Source: SIG299 sp051880375
GTDB lineage: Bacteria > Bacillota > Clostridia > Lachnospirales > Lachnospiraceae
Length of the DNA stretch: 64,000 bases
NCBI GenBank assembly: GCA_051880375.1
Contig: JBJENV010000076.1
Span: forward strand, 53,198-117,197
Direction: 5' to 3'
Both the position numbers and the translations under genes were made by a program. This document shows positions 23,180 through 29,689 of the stretch, one piece after another. A model generated the notes under the pieces. It had not been told where the DNA came from and did no database searches. It saw only the letters and a program-made list of their open reading frames with translations. How positions within the stretch are numbered: the first letter of the stretch is position 1; every line of letters starts with the position of its first letter.

Positions 23180-23464
23180 CTAGCAAAAGTACTTTATTTC
23201 TCCGAAATAATCATACCATTTCTGGATGACCTCATTGCTTCTTGCTTCAATAATATCCATGATATTTCTTAATACCTTTGATGTGATTTGAGAATTATTA
23301 TGACACAAATAACATTTTCCGGCTTTAGTTATCCAAATTTTTGTGCCATTGGCATTTGGCGCTCCCTCTGATACATGAACATGAATCGGCTCGAGCGGTT
23401 CATTCTCATTTGACCAAAAATATACCCAGTAAGCACCTATTCTAAAAACCTGAGGCATTTTCAA
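23180..23464 (-). CDS. DUF4160 family protein
   Basis: 94 residues. Matches the DUF4160 pattern: PQVFRIGAYWVYFWSNENEP, the IHVHV His motif, then KIWITKAGKCYL and a C-terminal helix NEVIQKWYDYFGEI. DUF4160 proteins commonly sit next to a small partner (often DUF2442) in toxin-antitoxin-like pairs; biochemical function is not settled. Its start overlaps the end of the upstream 93-aa gene by 23 bases, so the two are translated together. Confidence 0.8.
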   Translation of the reverse strand: MKMPQVFRIGAYWVYFWSNENEPLEPIHVHVSEGAPNANGTKIWITKAGKCYLCHNNSQITSKVLRNIMDIIEARSNEVIQKWYDYFGEIKYFC

Positions 23465-23723
23465 AACCTCCTTCTTTAGAATACTTTAAAATCAAATGAG
23501 CCGTAGATTCAATTACTTCTTTTAACCTTCCCATTTCTTCCTCTGTGAAGCCAAACACATCACTCCATCTATATTCCGGAAGATAACAGGTTGCATGATG
23601 AAAGCAGTCTTTTTCATCCGGTTTCTCCATATAAACCTTTACGCTTCCGTCCTCATACATTTCTGAATGCACGATTTCAGTTTTATCATCTAATGTCAAA
23701 AACGGATACATCATAATACGCAC
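23442..23723 (-). CDS. Hypothetical partner of the DUF4160 protein
   Basis: 93 residues, family not recognised. It contains a DGSVKVYMEKPDEKDCFHHATCYLPEY segment best described as strands with a CFHHATC motif, followed by a helical EEEMGRLKEVIESTAHLIL. It lies upstream of and overlaps the DUF4160 gene, taking the position DUF2442 usually holds, though I do not see a DUF2442 signature. A TATAAT-like -10 (near 23811-23816, minus) precedes it. A two-gene regulatory or toxin-antitoxin-like module is inference. Confidence 0.55.
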   Translation of the reverse strand: MRIMMYPFLTLDDKTEIVHSEMYEDGSVKVYMEKPDEKDCFHHATCYLPEYRWSDVFGFTEEEMGRLKEVIESTAHLILKYSKEGGFENASGF

Positions 23724-23902
23724 CTCTTCCTTTTACATTTCATCTGACTGCACATATCAGACATACTGCTAACAGACCCCGATATTCTTTTAGTTTCTGT
23801 TCTTTGCGATTATTATAACACAAACAGGTAAAAAAGTCATTGAAAACTCTTCTCACTGTTTCTTACGTATTCTGGTAGTCTGCGACTTTTTTTGTTATCG
23901 TC

Positions 23903-24739
23903 TTATTCTCCAAAGTGCAACGGTTCCCTCGCTTTCAGAGTTTCAAATGTATAGCCCTCTGCCTGGAGCTTCTCGATAATTTCCGGTAAAAGCTCCGCCG
24001 TCAAACAATTAATGGAGGAATCATGCATTAAAATCACCGGGGAGGAAACCTCATAGACACGCGGAAAAATATTTTTCCGGATGGAATATGCAGTGACGGT
24101 ACCGACGGAATCCTCGGCGCTTACATTCCAGTCATAATAGGAATAGCCGCGCCTTGTCATTTCTTCCATCAGCTCCTTACGGATGTTCTTCCCATAGGAG
24201 CAGTAACTCCCGCCCGGGAAACGGAAGATGTTCGGGGCAAATCCAAGCAGTTCCGTAAGTTCCTGCCGCAGCTTATCATAGTCCGCCAGAAAGTCTCCTA
24301 CCGAGGCATAAATCTTTTTATAGTCATGACAATACGTATGCATCCCGATGGCATGCCCCTCTTTCACTGCACGCTTCAGATAGCCGATGCCCTCCTCAGT
24401 CATATCCTTTCCAATCACAAAAAAAGTTGCTTTCACATCGTACTTTTTCAAAACATCCAGAACCTTTCCGGTATTTTTACTCGGTCCGTCGTCAAACGTC
24501 AGATAAACCGTCTTCTGAAGTTCCGTGACTGCCTCCAGCGCGCCGTCCTCTCCGGCATAAAGCTCCGGGAAAGCGTCACGGTAATCCGAAACGATATGCT
24601 CCGAGGAAGTTTCAAGAGAGTCTGTCTCCTGTGGCGAGGCTTCGTTCCGCTTTGTTTGTTCCTCCTCTATCAGCCACAGACGCACCATGAGCAGAAGAAA
24701 AATGAAACAGATAGTGCGTGCAATTTTACGATTGTTCAT
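23903..24739 (-). CDS. Membrane-anchored polysaccharide deacetylase (NodB family)
   Basis: 278 residues: an N-terminal membrane helix (about 7-25), a short Ser/Glu-rich linker, then the NodB domain with motif 1 TFDDGPSKNT (catalytic base and metal Asp), motif 2 GMHTYCHDY (metal His pair), motif 3 FRFPGGSYC and motif 5-like ILMHDS. It probably removes acetyl groups from peptidoglycan GlcNAc or MurNAc outside the membrane (PgdA/PdaA-like). There is no strong Shine-Dalgarno. The upstream region contains a candidate sporulation sigma-E promoter (24773-24802), which would make it a spore-envelope enzyme; tentative. Confidence 0.85.
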   Translation of the reverse strand: MNNRKIARTICFIFLLLMVRLWLIEEEQTKRNEASPQETDSLETSSEHIVSDYRDAFPELYAGEDGALEAVTELQKTVYLTFDDGPSKNTGKVLDVLKKYDVKATFFVIGKDMTEEGIGYLKRAVKEGHAIGMHTYCHDYKKIYASVGDFLADYDKLRQELTELLGFAPNIFRFPGGSYCSYGKNIRKELMEEMTRRGYSYYDWNVSAEDSVGTVTAYSIRKNIFPRVYEVSSPVILMHDSSINCLTAELLPEIIEKLQAEGYTFETLKAREPLHFGE

Positions 24740-24772
24740 GATTTAACCACATTTTTCAGTTTAGCTTAGTTC

Positions 24773-24802
24773 ATTTTATGTCAGGCTACTGCCCCGTATG
24801 AC
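24773..24802 (-). promoter_or_regulatory. Candidate sigma-E-type sporulation promoter of the deacetylase gene
   Basis: Minus strand: GTCATA (24797-24802), 16-base spacer, CATAAAAT (24773-24780), ending 33 bases from the ATG. This is close to the known sigma-E pattern (GTCATATT, 14 bases, CATACAAT). No good sigma-A pair is seen in the same gap. Confidence 0.4.
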
Positions 24803-24847
24803 GCAGAGTATCCTTCCTCTCAGGGACCCTCTGCTCCTCCTATCCGC

Positions 24848-24884
24848 AAAAAAAGCGTCGCTGCGAAATAACCGCAGCTGACGC
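24848..24884 (-). terminator. Terminator after mraY
   Basis: Minus strand: GCGTCAGCTGCG pairs with CGCAGCGACGC (one bulge), followed by seven T, 30 bases beyond the mraY stop. Confidence 0.8.
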
Positions 24885-24914
24885 CTTTCCTTTTTCTCTT
24901 CCTGTTTTGTTCTT

Positions 24915-25880
24915 TTAGCGCACCATGACAAAGTACAGCACTGCTGCCGAAATGACAAGCTGGATAATCGCAAAGCGGAAAACCGCCTGCGTATTCGACC
25001 ACCCCGACACCTTGCGCACATGGTCATGAAGCGGAGTCCTTACCTTTGTCAAAATCTTAATCTTTAAGAAGCGGAGCAACGCCACCTTCACCAGACCGAT
25101 GCCGCCGTCTACCATCAGTACTGCGGCAAACAGCAGATAAATGAGCGGAGAGCCGGACATCAGCGCCGTAATCGCAATCAGCGTTCCCATCGCTCTCGAA
25201 CCTGCATCGCCCATGAGCATCCGGCTCGGTGTTGCATTGTGCCAGAGATAACCGAGCAGGCAGGCAATAAACAAAAGCAGCAGATAACTATAGGTACCCG
25301 CATTTTTCTGCAGGGTATTCAGAATATAAAACGAAATTAACGTAATGGAGGCTAACGTTGCCGAAAGCCCGTCCACACCGTCGGCGCAGTTCGTCACGTT
25401 AATGGAGCCCCATACCAGAATCACGGCAAGAATGCCAAATACAACTACCGGAAGTTCCACCGTCTGATGAAAAAACAACAGCGTAATTTCGGTTCCGTTA
25501 TAGTTGATATAGGTAACTGCGACCATAACCGCAATCACAAGGTCTAACAGTGCTTTTTTATATTCGCCCCACGGATGCTTGGCACAGTCATCCAAAAAAC
25601 CGGTCAGCATAGACGCCGCAACCAGAATCAGATAAATAAACCACTCCGTTTCAAACGGTGCAAACAAAAGTGCAGCAGCAATAAAAATCAGCACGAACAA
25701 AAATCCGGCGCCTCTTGGTTTGCCGGCGGACAGCTTCCCGTCTACCGCAAAATCCCTGCCTAAGTCTCTCGGCAGCTTATCCTTTAATTTCCATAAAAGG
25801 AGCACCGTTGCAAAGAAAGCAAATAAAATACCGGCTGTTGCAACAAGGCTCATCTGAGATTCCAACAAAAATGCAAACAT
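24915..25880 (-). CDS. mraY: Phospho-N-acetylmuramoyl-pentapeptide transferase (MraY family)
   Basis: 321 residues, about ten membrane helices. MraY landmarks are present: GFLDDCAKH (catalytic Asp pair), NVTNCADGVDGLSA, MLMGDAGSRAMG and TPLHDHVRKVSGW (the MraY TPLHHHFE loop with one His replaced). It transfers phospho-MurNAc-pentapeptide to undecaprenyl phosphate, the first membrane step of peptidoglycan synthesis. It sits outside a dcw cluster, 18 bases after an M42 peptidase, so it may be a second, specialised copy. The loop change HHH to HDH is notable. Confidence 0.85.
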   Translation of the reverse strand: MFAFLLESQMSLVATAGILFAFFATVLLLWKLKDKLPRDLGRDFAVDGKLSAGKPRGAGFLFVLIFIAAALLFAPFETEWFIYLILVAASMLTGFLDDCAKHPWGEYKKALLDLVIAVMVAVTYINYNGTEITLLFFHQTVELPVVVFGILAVILVWGSINVTNCADGVDGLSATLASITLISFYILNTLQKNAGTYSYLLLLFIACLLGYLWHNATPSRMLMGDAGSRAMGTLIAITALMSGSPLIYLLFAAVLMVDGGIGLVKVALLRFLKIKILTKVRTPLHDHVRKVSGWSNTQAVFRFAIIQLVISAAVLYFVMVR

Positions 25881-25898
25881 AGTAAAACCGTCCCTCTT

Positions 25899-26954
25899 TT
25901 AAATAGTTAAATAGCCCTTTAGCAGCTCCAGTGTATGATACAGACCTTCCTTGTGTGTCCGTTCCATATTGTGCGACGCCTGTACTCCCTGTCCGATCAA
26001 CGCTCCTCTGATATCGTTGCCGCCGCGCAGGGCTGCGGAAACATCGGAACCATAGTGCGGAAAAACATCTACCACATAAGCAAGATTCCTTTCCTTTGCA
26101 ATGTCAATCAGTTTTCCGGTCAGTTCATAATCATACGGGCCGGAGGAATCCTTGGCACAGATGGATACCTTGCGTTCATCTCCGGCAAGGTCATCGCCCA
26201 CCGCACCCATATCCACGGCAACAAACTCTGTAATTTCCGGCGGCAGATAACTTGCCCCATAGCCGATTTCCTCATAGTTGGAAATTACAAGCTTTACGTC
26301 ACATTCCGGGCGTTTTCCGGTTTCCTGCATATAGCGGAGCAGGGTAAGCAGCACTGCAACCGATGCCTTATCATCTAAGTGTCTTGACTTGATGTAACCG
26401 CTCTCGCACTCCACAAAGCATGGGTCAAAGCTGATATAATCTCCTGCCGAAATGCCAAGTGCCTCGACATCTTCCTTCTTTTCGACAACTTCATCCAGAC
26501 GAACCTCCATGTTCTTTTCGGAGCGCTCCATCGTTCTTGCGTCGTCAAATGTATGCACCGAAGGTGCCTTGGTAAGAATCGTTCCGGTATACACCCTGCC
26601 GCTTCTTGTGTGTATCTTGCAGTAACTGCTCTCTACTGTCTCCATCATGTAACCGCCGATTGGTACGATACGAAGCGTTCCGTTTCCGTTGATCGAGCGC
26701 ACCATGGCTCCGAGCGTATCCACATGCGCCGAAAGACCGATGGTTCTCTCCTTCTTTGGAGCGCTTCCCGGTACGTGAATGACCAGCCCGCCTTTTTTCG
26801 TATATGTACTTGTAAAACCAAGCTCCTTTGCCTGCTCCTCCACATAGCCCATTACCTGCTTTGTAAAGCCGGACGGGCTTGGAATATTCACCAGCTTCTC
26901 TATCTGGCGCACCAGATAGTCCATTTCCTTCTGCTTCTGTTCGTCCATTGTCAT
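25899..26954 (-). CDS. M42 family metallopeptidase (glutamyl aminopeptidase-like)
   Basis: 351 residues. M42 markers: GLSAHVDTLGAMV (metal His and Asp), SRHLDDKASVAVL (bridging Asp), NYEEIGYGAS (catalytic and metal Glu), AVDMGAVG, and the late His in GQGVQASHNMERTH. A cytosolic dinuclear-metal aminopeptidase that trims small peptides. It follows the ilvE terminator and precedes mraY by 18 bases, forming a two-gene unit. The substrate cannot be told from sequence. Confidence 0.88.
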   Translation of the reverse strand: MTMDEQKQKEMDYLVRQIEKLVNIPSPSGFTKQVMGYVEEQAKELGFTSTYTKKGGLVIHVPGSAPKKERTIGLSAHVDTLGAMVRSINGNGTLRIVPIGGYMMETVESSYCKIHTRSGRVYTGTILTKAPSVHTFDDARTMERSEKNMEVRLDEVVEKKEDVEALGISAGDYISFDPCFVECESGYIKSRHLDDKASVAVLLTLLRYMQETGKRPECDVKLVISNYEEIGYGASYLPPEITEFVAVDMGAVGDDLAGDERKVSICAKDSSGPYDYELTGKLIDIAKERNLAYVVDVFPHYGSDVSAALRGGNDIRGALIGQGVQASHNMERTHKEGLYHTLELLKGYLTI

Positions 26955-26995
26955 TTCCTTTCTTATAAAACGTCCTGTATCGCTCCGGTCATGAG

Positions 26996-27029
26996 AAAAG
27001 GCAGGGGTTATCCGGCCACCTGCCTTTTT
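26996..27029 (-). terminator. Terminator after ilvE
   Basis: AAAAGGCAGG (26996-27005) pairs with CCTGCCTTTT (27019-27028). The stem is flanked by A and T runs, so it could work on either strand; here it ends the ilvE transcript. Confidence 0.75.
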
Positions 27030-27076
27030 CTCTGCTGTACCATAGTTTGACTCGGCTCCTGCTTCGTCAAAACAGT

Positions 27077-28147
27077 TTATTTTACCTCAACAACCCAGCC
27101 TCTGGTATCCTTGATTCTGCCAAGCTGGATTCCGGTTACAGTGTCGTATAATCTCTGGCTCAGTTCGCCGATGCCGCCATCCTTAATCTGAATGACATGA
27201 TCCTGAAAGCGGAGATGTCCGACCGGAGAAATGACTGCAGCGGTTCCGGTTCCCCATACCTCTTCCATCGTGCCGTTGACACTTGCTTCATACAATTCAT
27301 CTACGGAAATTCTGCGTTCTTCTACCTCATAGCCCCACTCACGGCAAAGGTGAATGACAGAATCTCTTGTAATACCAGGTAAGATGCTTCCGTTTAACAT
27401 CGGAGTGAGCACCTTGCCGTTAATCTTAAAGAAAATATTCATCGCACCGACTTCCTCGATGTACTTTCTTTCCACGCCGTCCAGCCATAATACCTGGGAG
27501 TAGCCCTCGTCATGTGCCTTTAACTGCGCTGCCATCGAAGCCACGTAATTGCCGCCGGTCTTTGCCTCGCCGATACCGCCGCGTACCGCTCTGACATAAT
27601 CATCCTCAATCCAGATTTTCACCGGATTTAAGCCTTCCGGATAGTATGCACCGACCGGAGAGAGAATAATGATAAACAAATAGGTGTTGGACGGACGAAC
27701 ACCAAGGAACGGGTCTGTTGCGATGATAAACGGACGAACATAAAGCGAAGTACCCGGCTTGGTCGGAATCCATGCTTCGTCTACCTTCACCACGGTCTTG
27801 ACTGCCTGAATGAAGTCCTCTTCCGGAATCTGCGGAATGCACAGACGCTTGTTTGTATTGTTGGTTCTCTTTGCATTCATGTCCGGACGGAACAAAAGTG
27901 TTCTGCCGTCGTCTGCCTTATATGCCTTTAAGCCCTCGAACATTTCCTGTCCGTAATGGAATACCATGCAGGACGGTTCTAACGTCAGCGGCTGATACGG
28001 TACGACTCTCGGATTATGCCATCCCTTTCCCGTCTCATAGTTCATCACAAACATGTGATCCGTAAAAATAGTACCGAAGGTAAGCGGATTGTCTTTCTCC
28101 GGAAGCGGCTTCGGATTTGTCGTTTTTTCAATCTTGATGTCTAACAT
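27077..28147 (-). CDS. ilvE: Branched-chain amino-acid aminotransferase
   Basis: 356 residues from the ATG at 28147, which has AGGAGG 7 bases upstream; an in-frame ATG 75 bases earlier lies across a leader hairpin and lacks such a site. Fold-type IV PLP enzyme: YGQEMFEGLKAYK, RPFIIATDPFLGVRPS, the Lys-containing AKTGGNYVAS, LDGVERKYIEEVGAMNIFF and GSILPGITRDSV. It catalyses the last step of Val/Leu/Ile synthesis and the first of their breakdown (2-oxoglutarate/glutamate). It lies downstream of folA with a 102-base gap containing a hairpin, so its expression may be partly independent. Confidence 0.95.
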   Translation of the reverse strand: MLDIKIEKTTNPKPLPEKDNPLTFGTIFTDHMFVMNYETGKGWHNPRVVPYQPLTLEPSCMVFHYGQEMFEGLKAYKADDGRTLLFRPDMNAKRTNNTNKRLCIPQIPEEDFIQAVKTVVKVDEAWIPTKPGTSLYVRPFIIATDPFLGVRPSNTYLFIIILSPVGAYYPEGLNPVKIWIEDDYVRAVRGGIGEAKTGGNYVASMAAQLKAHDEGYSQVLWLDGVERKYIEEVGAMNIFFKINGKVLTPMLNGSILPGITRDSVIHLCREWGYEVEERRISVDELYEASVNGTMEEVWGTGTAAVISPVGHLRFQDHVIQIKDGGIGELSQRLYDTVTGIQLGRIKDTRGWVVEVK

Positions 28148-28154
28148 AATAAAT

Positions 28155-28206
28155 CCTCCTTGTTTTCCGAAGGAAAATGCCCGCCCTGAGTGGGCAGAGG
28201 ATTTTC
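28155..28206 (-). promoter_or_regulatory. Leader hairpin upstream of ilvE
   Basis: AGGAAAAT/ATTTTCCT outer arms enclose a GCCC/GGGC inner stem (approximate limits). There is no T run, and no T-box specifier or antiterminator elements are recognised, so processing or mRNA stabilisation is as likely as regulation. Confidence 0.4.
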
Positions 28207-28249
28207 CTCCTTCTATTTTCATCGTTGCCGGCTCACACCTGCAGACGTT

Positions 28250-28741
28250 TTACTTTTTGCGTTCATATTTACGGAATTCATACACCAGATCGTAATAGGT
28301 CTGTTCCTCGGACACATCCGTCATTTCCCATTCTTCCGACCGGTCGAGATTCGGAAAATAGGTATCCGCCTGATATGCGTAATCAATTTTTGTGACATGC
28401 GCCACATCACAATACGGAAGCATCTGCTCGTATATGGTTCCGCCGCCAATCACATAAATATCCTCTGTGGCAAACCCCTCGGCTGCCTTCAATGCCTCTT
28501 CGATACTGTGTACGACAACGGCGCCGTTGCACTTGTAGTTCTTCTTCCTTGTGATAACAATATTGGTACGGTCCTTTAACGGCTGACCGTTCGGAAAACT
28601 TTCCAGGGTTCTTCTTCCCATAATGACTGCTTTTTTGGTTGTTTCCGTACGGAAAAATTTCTTATCCGCGGGAATACTCACAAGCAAATCGTTCTGATAA
28701 CCAATCCCCCAGTTTTTATCTGCCGCTACGATTAAATTCAT
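28250..28741 (-). CDS. folA: Dihydrofolate reductase
   Basis: 163 residues, standard DHFR length. NLIVAADKNWGIGYQNDLLVSIPADKKFF (active-site Asp/Trp region; here ADKNWGIGYQNDLL), VIMGRRTLESFP (NADPH site), NIVITRKK, DIYVIGGGTIYEQMLP and the C-terminal YYDLVYEFRKYER. It reduces dihydrofolate to tetrahydrofolate with NADPH, recycling the product of thymidylate synthase. It follows thyA by 22 bases: a nucleotide-precursor operon nrdD-thyA-folA. Confidence 0.95.
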   Translation of the reverse strand: MNLIVAADKNWGIGYQNDLLVSIPADKKFFRTETTKKAVIMGRRTLESFPNGQPLKDRTNIVITRKKNYKCNGAVVVHSIEEALKAAEGFATEDIYVIGGGTIYEQMLPYCDVAHVTKIDYAYQADTYFPNLDRSEEWEMTDVSEEQTYYDLVYEFRKYERKK

Positions 28742-28763
28742 ACAGTTCCTCCCGAATCGATGT

Positions 28764-29612
28764 TTAGACCGCCACCGGAATGTGCTCCACCTGCGGTCCG
28801 GTTACATAATCGTCCAAACGGACATCTTCTCTTGTAAATTCATAAAAATCATGAATTTCCGGATTCAGCCAGAACTTCGGTGCCGGATAGGTCGGTCGCG
28901 AAATCAGTTCTTTGATAATCGGAATATGCCGGTCATAGATATGTGCATCTGCAATGACATGTACCAGTTCTCCCGCCTGCATGCCGCATACCTGTGCAAG
29001 CATGTGTACCAGCACTGCATACTGACATACATTCCAGTTATTTGCCGCCAGAATATCCTGTGACCTCTGATTTAAAATAGCGTTTAACCGAAGTGTATCA
29101 CTATCCGGCGATTTTGTCACGTTAAATGTCATGCTGTAGGCACACGGATAGAGGTTCATTTCATGCAAATCCTGATGAACGTAAAGGTTTGTCATTATTC
29201 TACGACTATACGGATTATTTTTCAAGTCGTAAATCACACGATCGACCTGATCCATCCATCCTTCCTTGTACTGATGCTTCACACCAAGCTGGTAGCCGTA
29301 TGCCTTTCCGATGGAACCGTCCTCGTCTGCCCAGGAATCCCAGATATGGCTGTGCAGGTCGTGGATATTATTCGATTTTTTCTGCCAGATCCAGAGCATC
29401 TCATCCACACAGGTTTTGAGCGCAGTACGCCGTAAGGTCAGTGCAGGAAATTCCTTTGACAAATCATAGCGGTTTACCACACCAAACTGCTTTATTGTGT
29501 ACGCCGGAGTTCCGTCCTCCCATTTCGGACGAACCTTTTCGCCCTCCGTACTTGTTCCGTTTTCCAATATATCCTTGCACATCCGGATAAATACATCATC
29601 TGCGTAGCTCAT
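28764..29612 (-). CDS. thyA: Thymidylate synthase (ThyA type)
   Basis: 282 residues. Key parts: SRRIMTNLY, the nucleophile Cys in NLYPCAYSMTFNV, RSQDILAANNWNVCQYA, and the nucleotide/folate-binding HVIADAHIYDRH. The His normally next to the nucleophile in many ThyA proteins (PCH) is Ala here (PCA), a variation also seen in other Firmicute ThyAs. It makes dTMP from dUMP with methylene-tetrahydrofolate. It lies between nrdD and folA and is likely co-transcribed, with an intergenic hairpin at 29647-29679. Confidence 0.95.
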   Translation of the reverse strand: MSYADDVFIRMCKDILENGTSTEGEKVRPKWEDGTPAYTIKQFGVVNRYDLSKEFPALTLRRTALKTCVDEMLWIWQKKSNNIHDLHSHIWDSWADEDGSIGKAYGYQLGVKHQYKEGWMDQVDRVIYDLKNNPYSRRIMTNLYVHQDLHEMNLYPCAYSMTFNVTKSPDSDTLRLNAILNQRSQDILAANNWNVCQYAVLVHMLAQVCGMQAGELVHVIADAHIYDRHIPIIKELISRPTYPAPKFWLNPEIHDFYEFTREDVRLDDYVTGPQVEHIPVAV

Positions 29613-29646
29613 GTTTCCTCCCCTTCCGTTAAGCGCATTTAGAAAT

Positions 29647-29679
29647 AGGCTTCCGCCGACATACCGTCTGCGGAAGCCT
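29647..29679 (-). terminator. Strong hairpin between nrdD and thyA
   Basis: Perfect 10-bp stem AGGCTTCCGC/GCGGAAGCCT with a 13-base loop. On the minus strand it is followed by ATTTCT, a poor T tract, so it is either a weak terminator or an RNA-processing/stability hairpin in the operon. Confidence 0.55.
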
Positions 29680-29689
29680 GCTCTATGTA

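Noticed and set aside
27046..27071. TTTGAC...GTCAAA dyad as a regulatory site after ilvE
   Set aside because: It lies just beyond the ilvE stop and before its terminator, and no promoter depends on it; probably chance or part of the 3' end.
28148..28249. T-box leader controlling ilvE
   Set aside because: Only a simple hairpin is present; no specifier loop, conserved T-box sequence or terminator/antiterminator pair.
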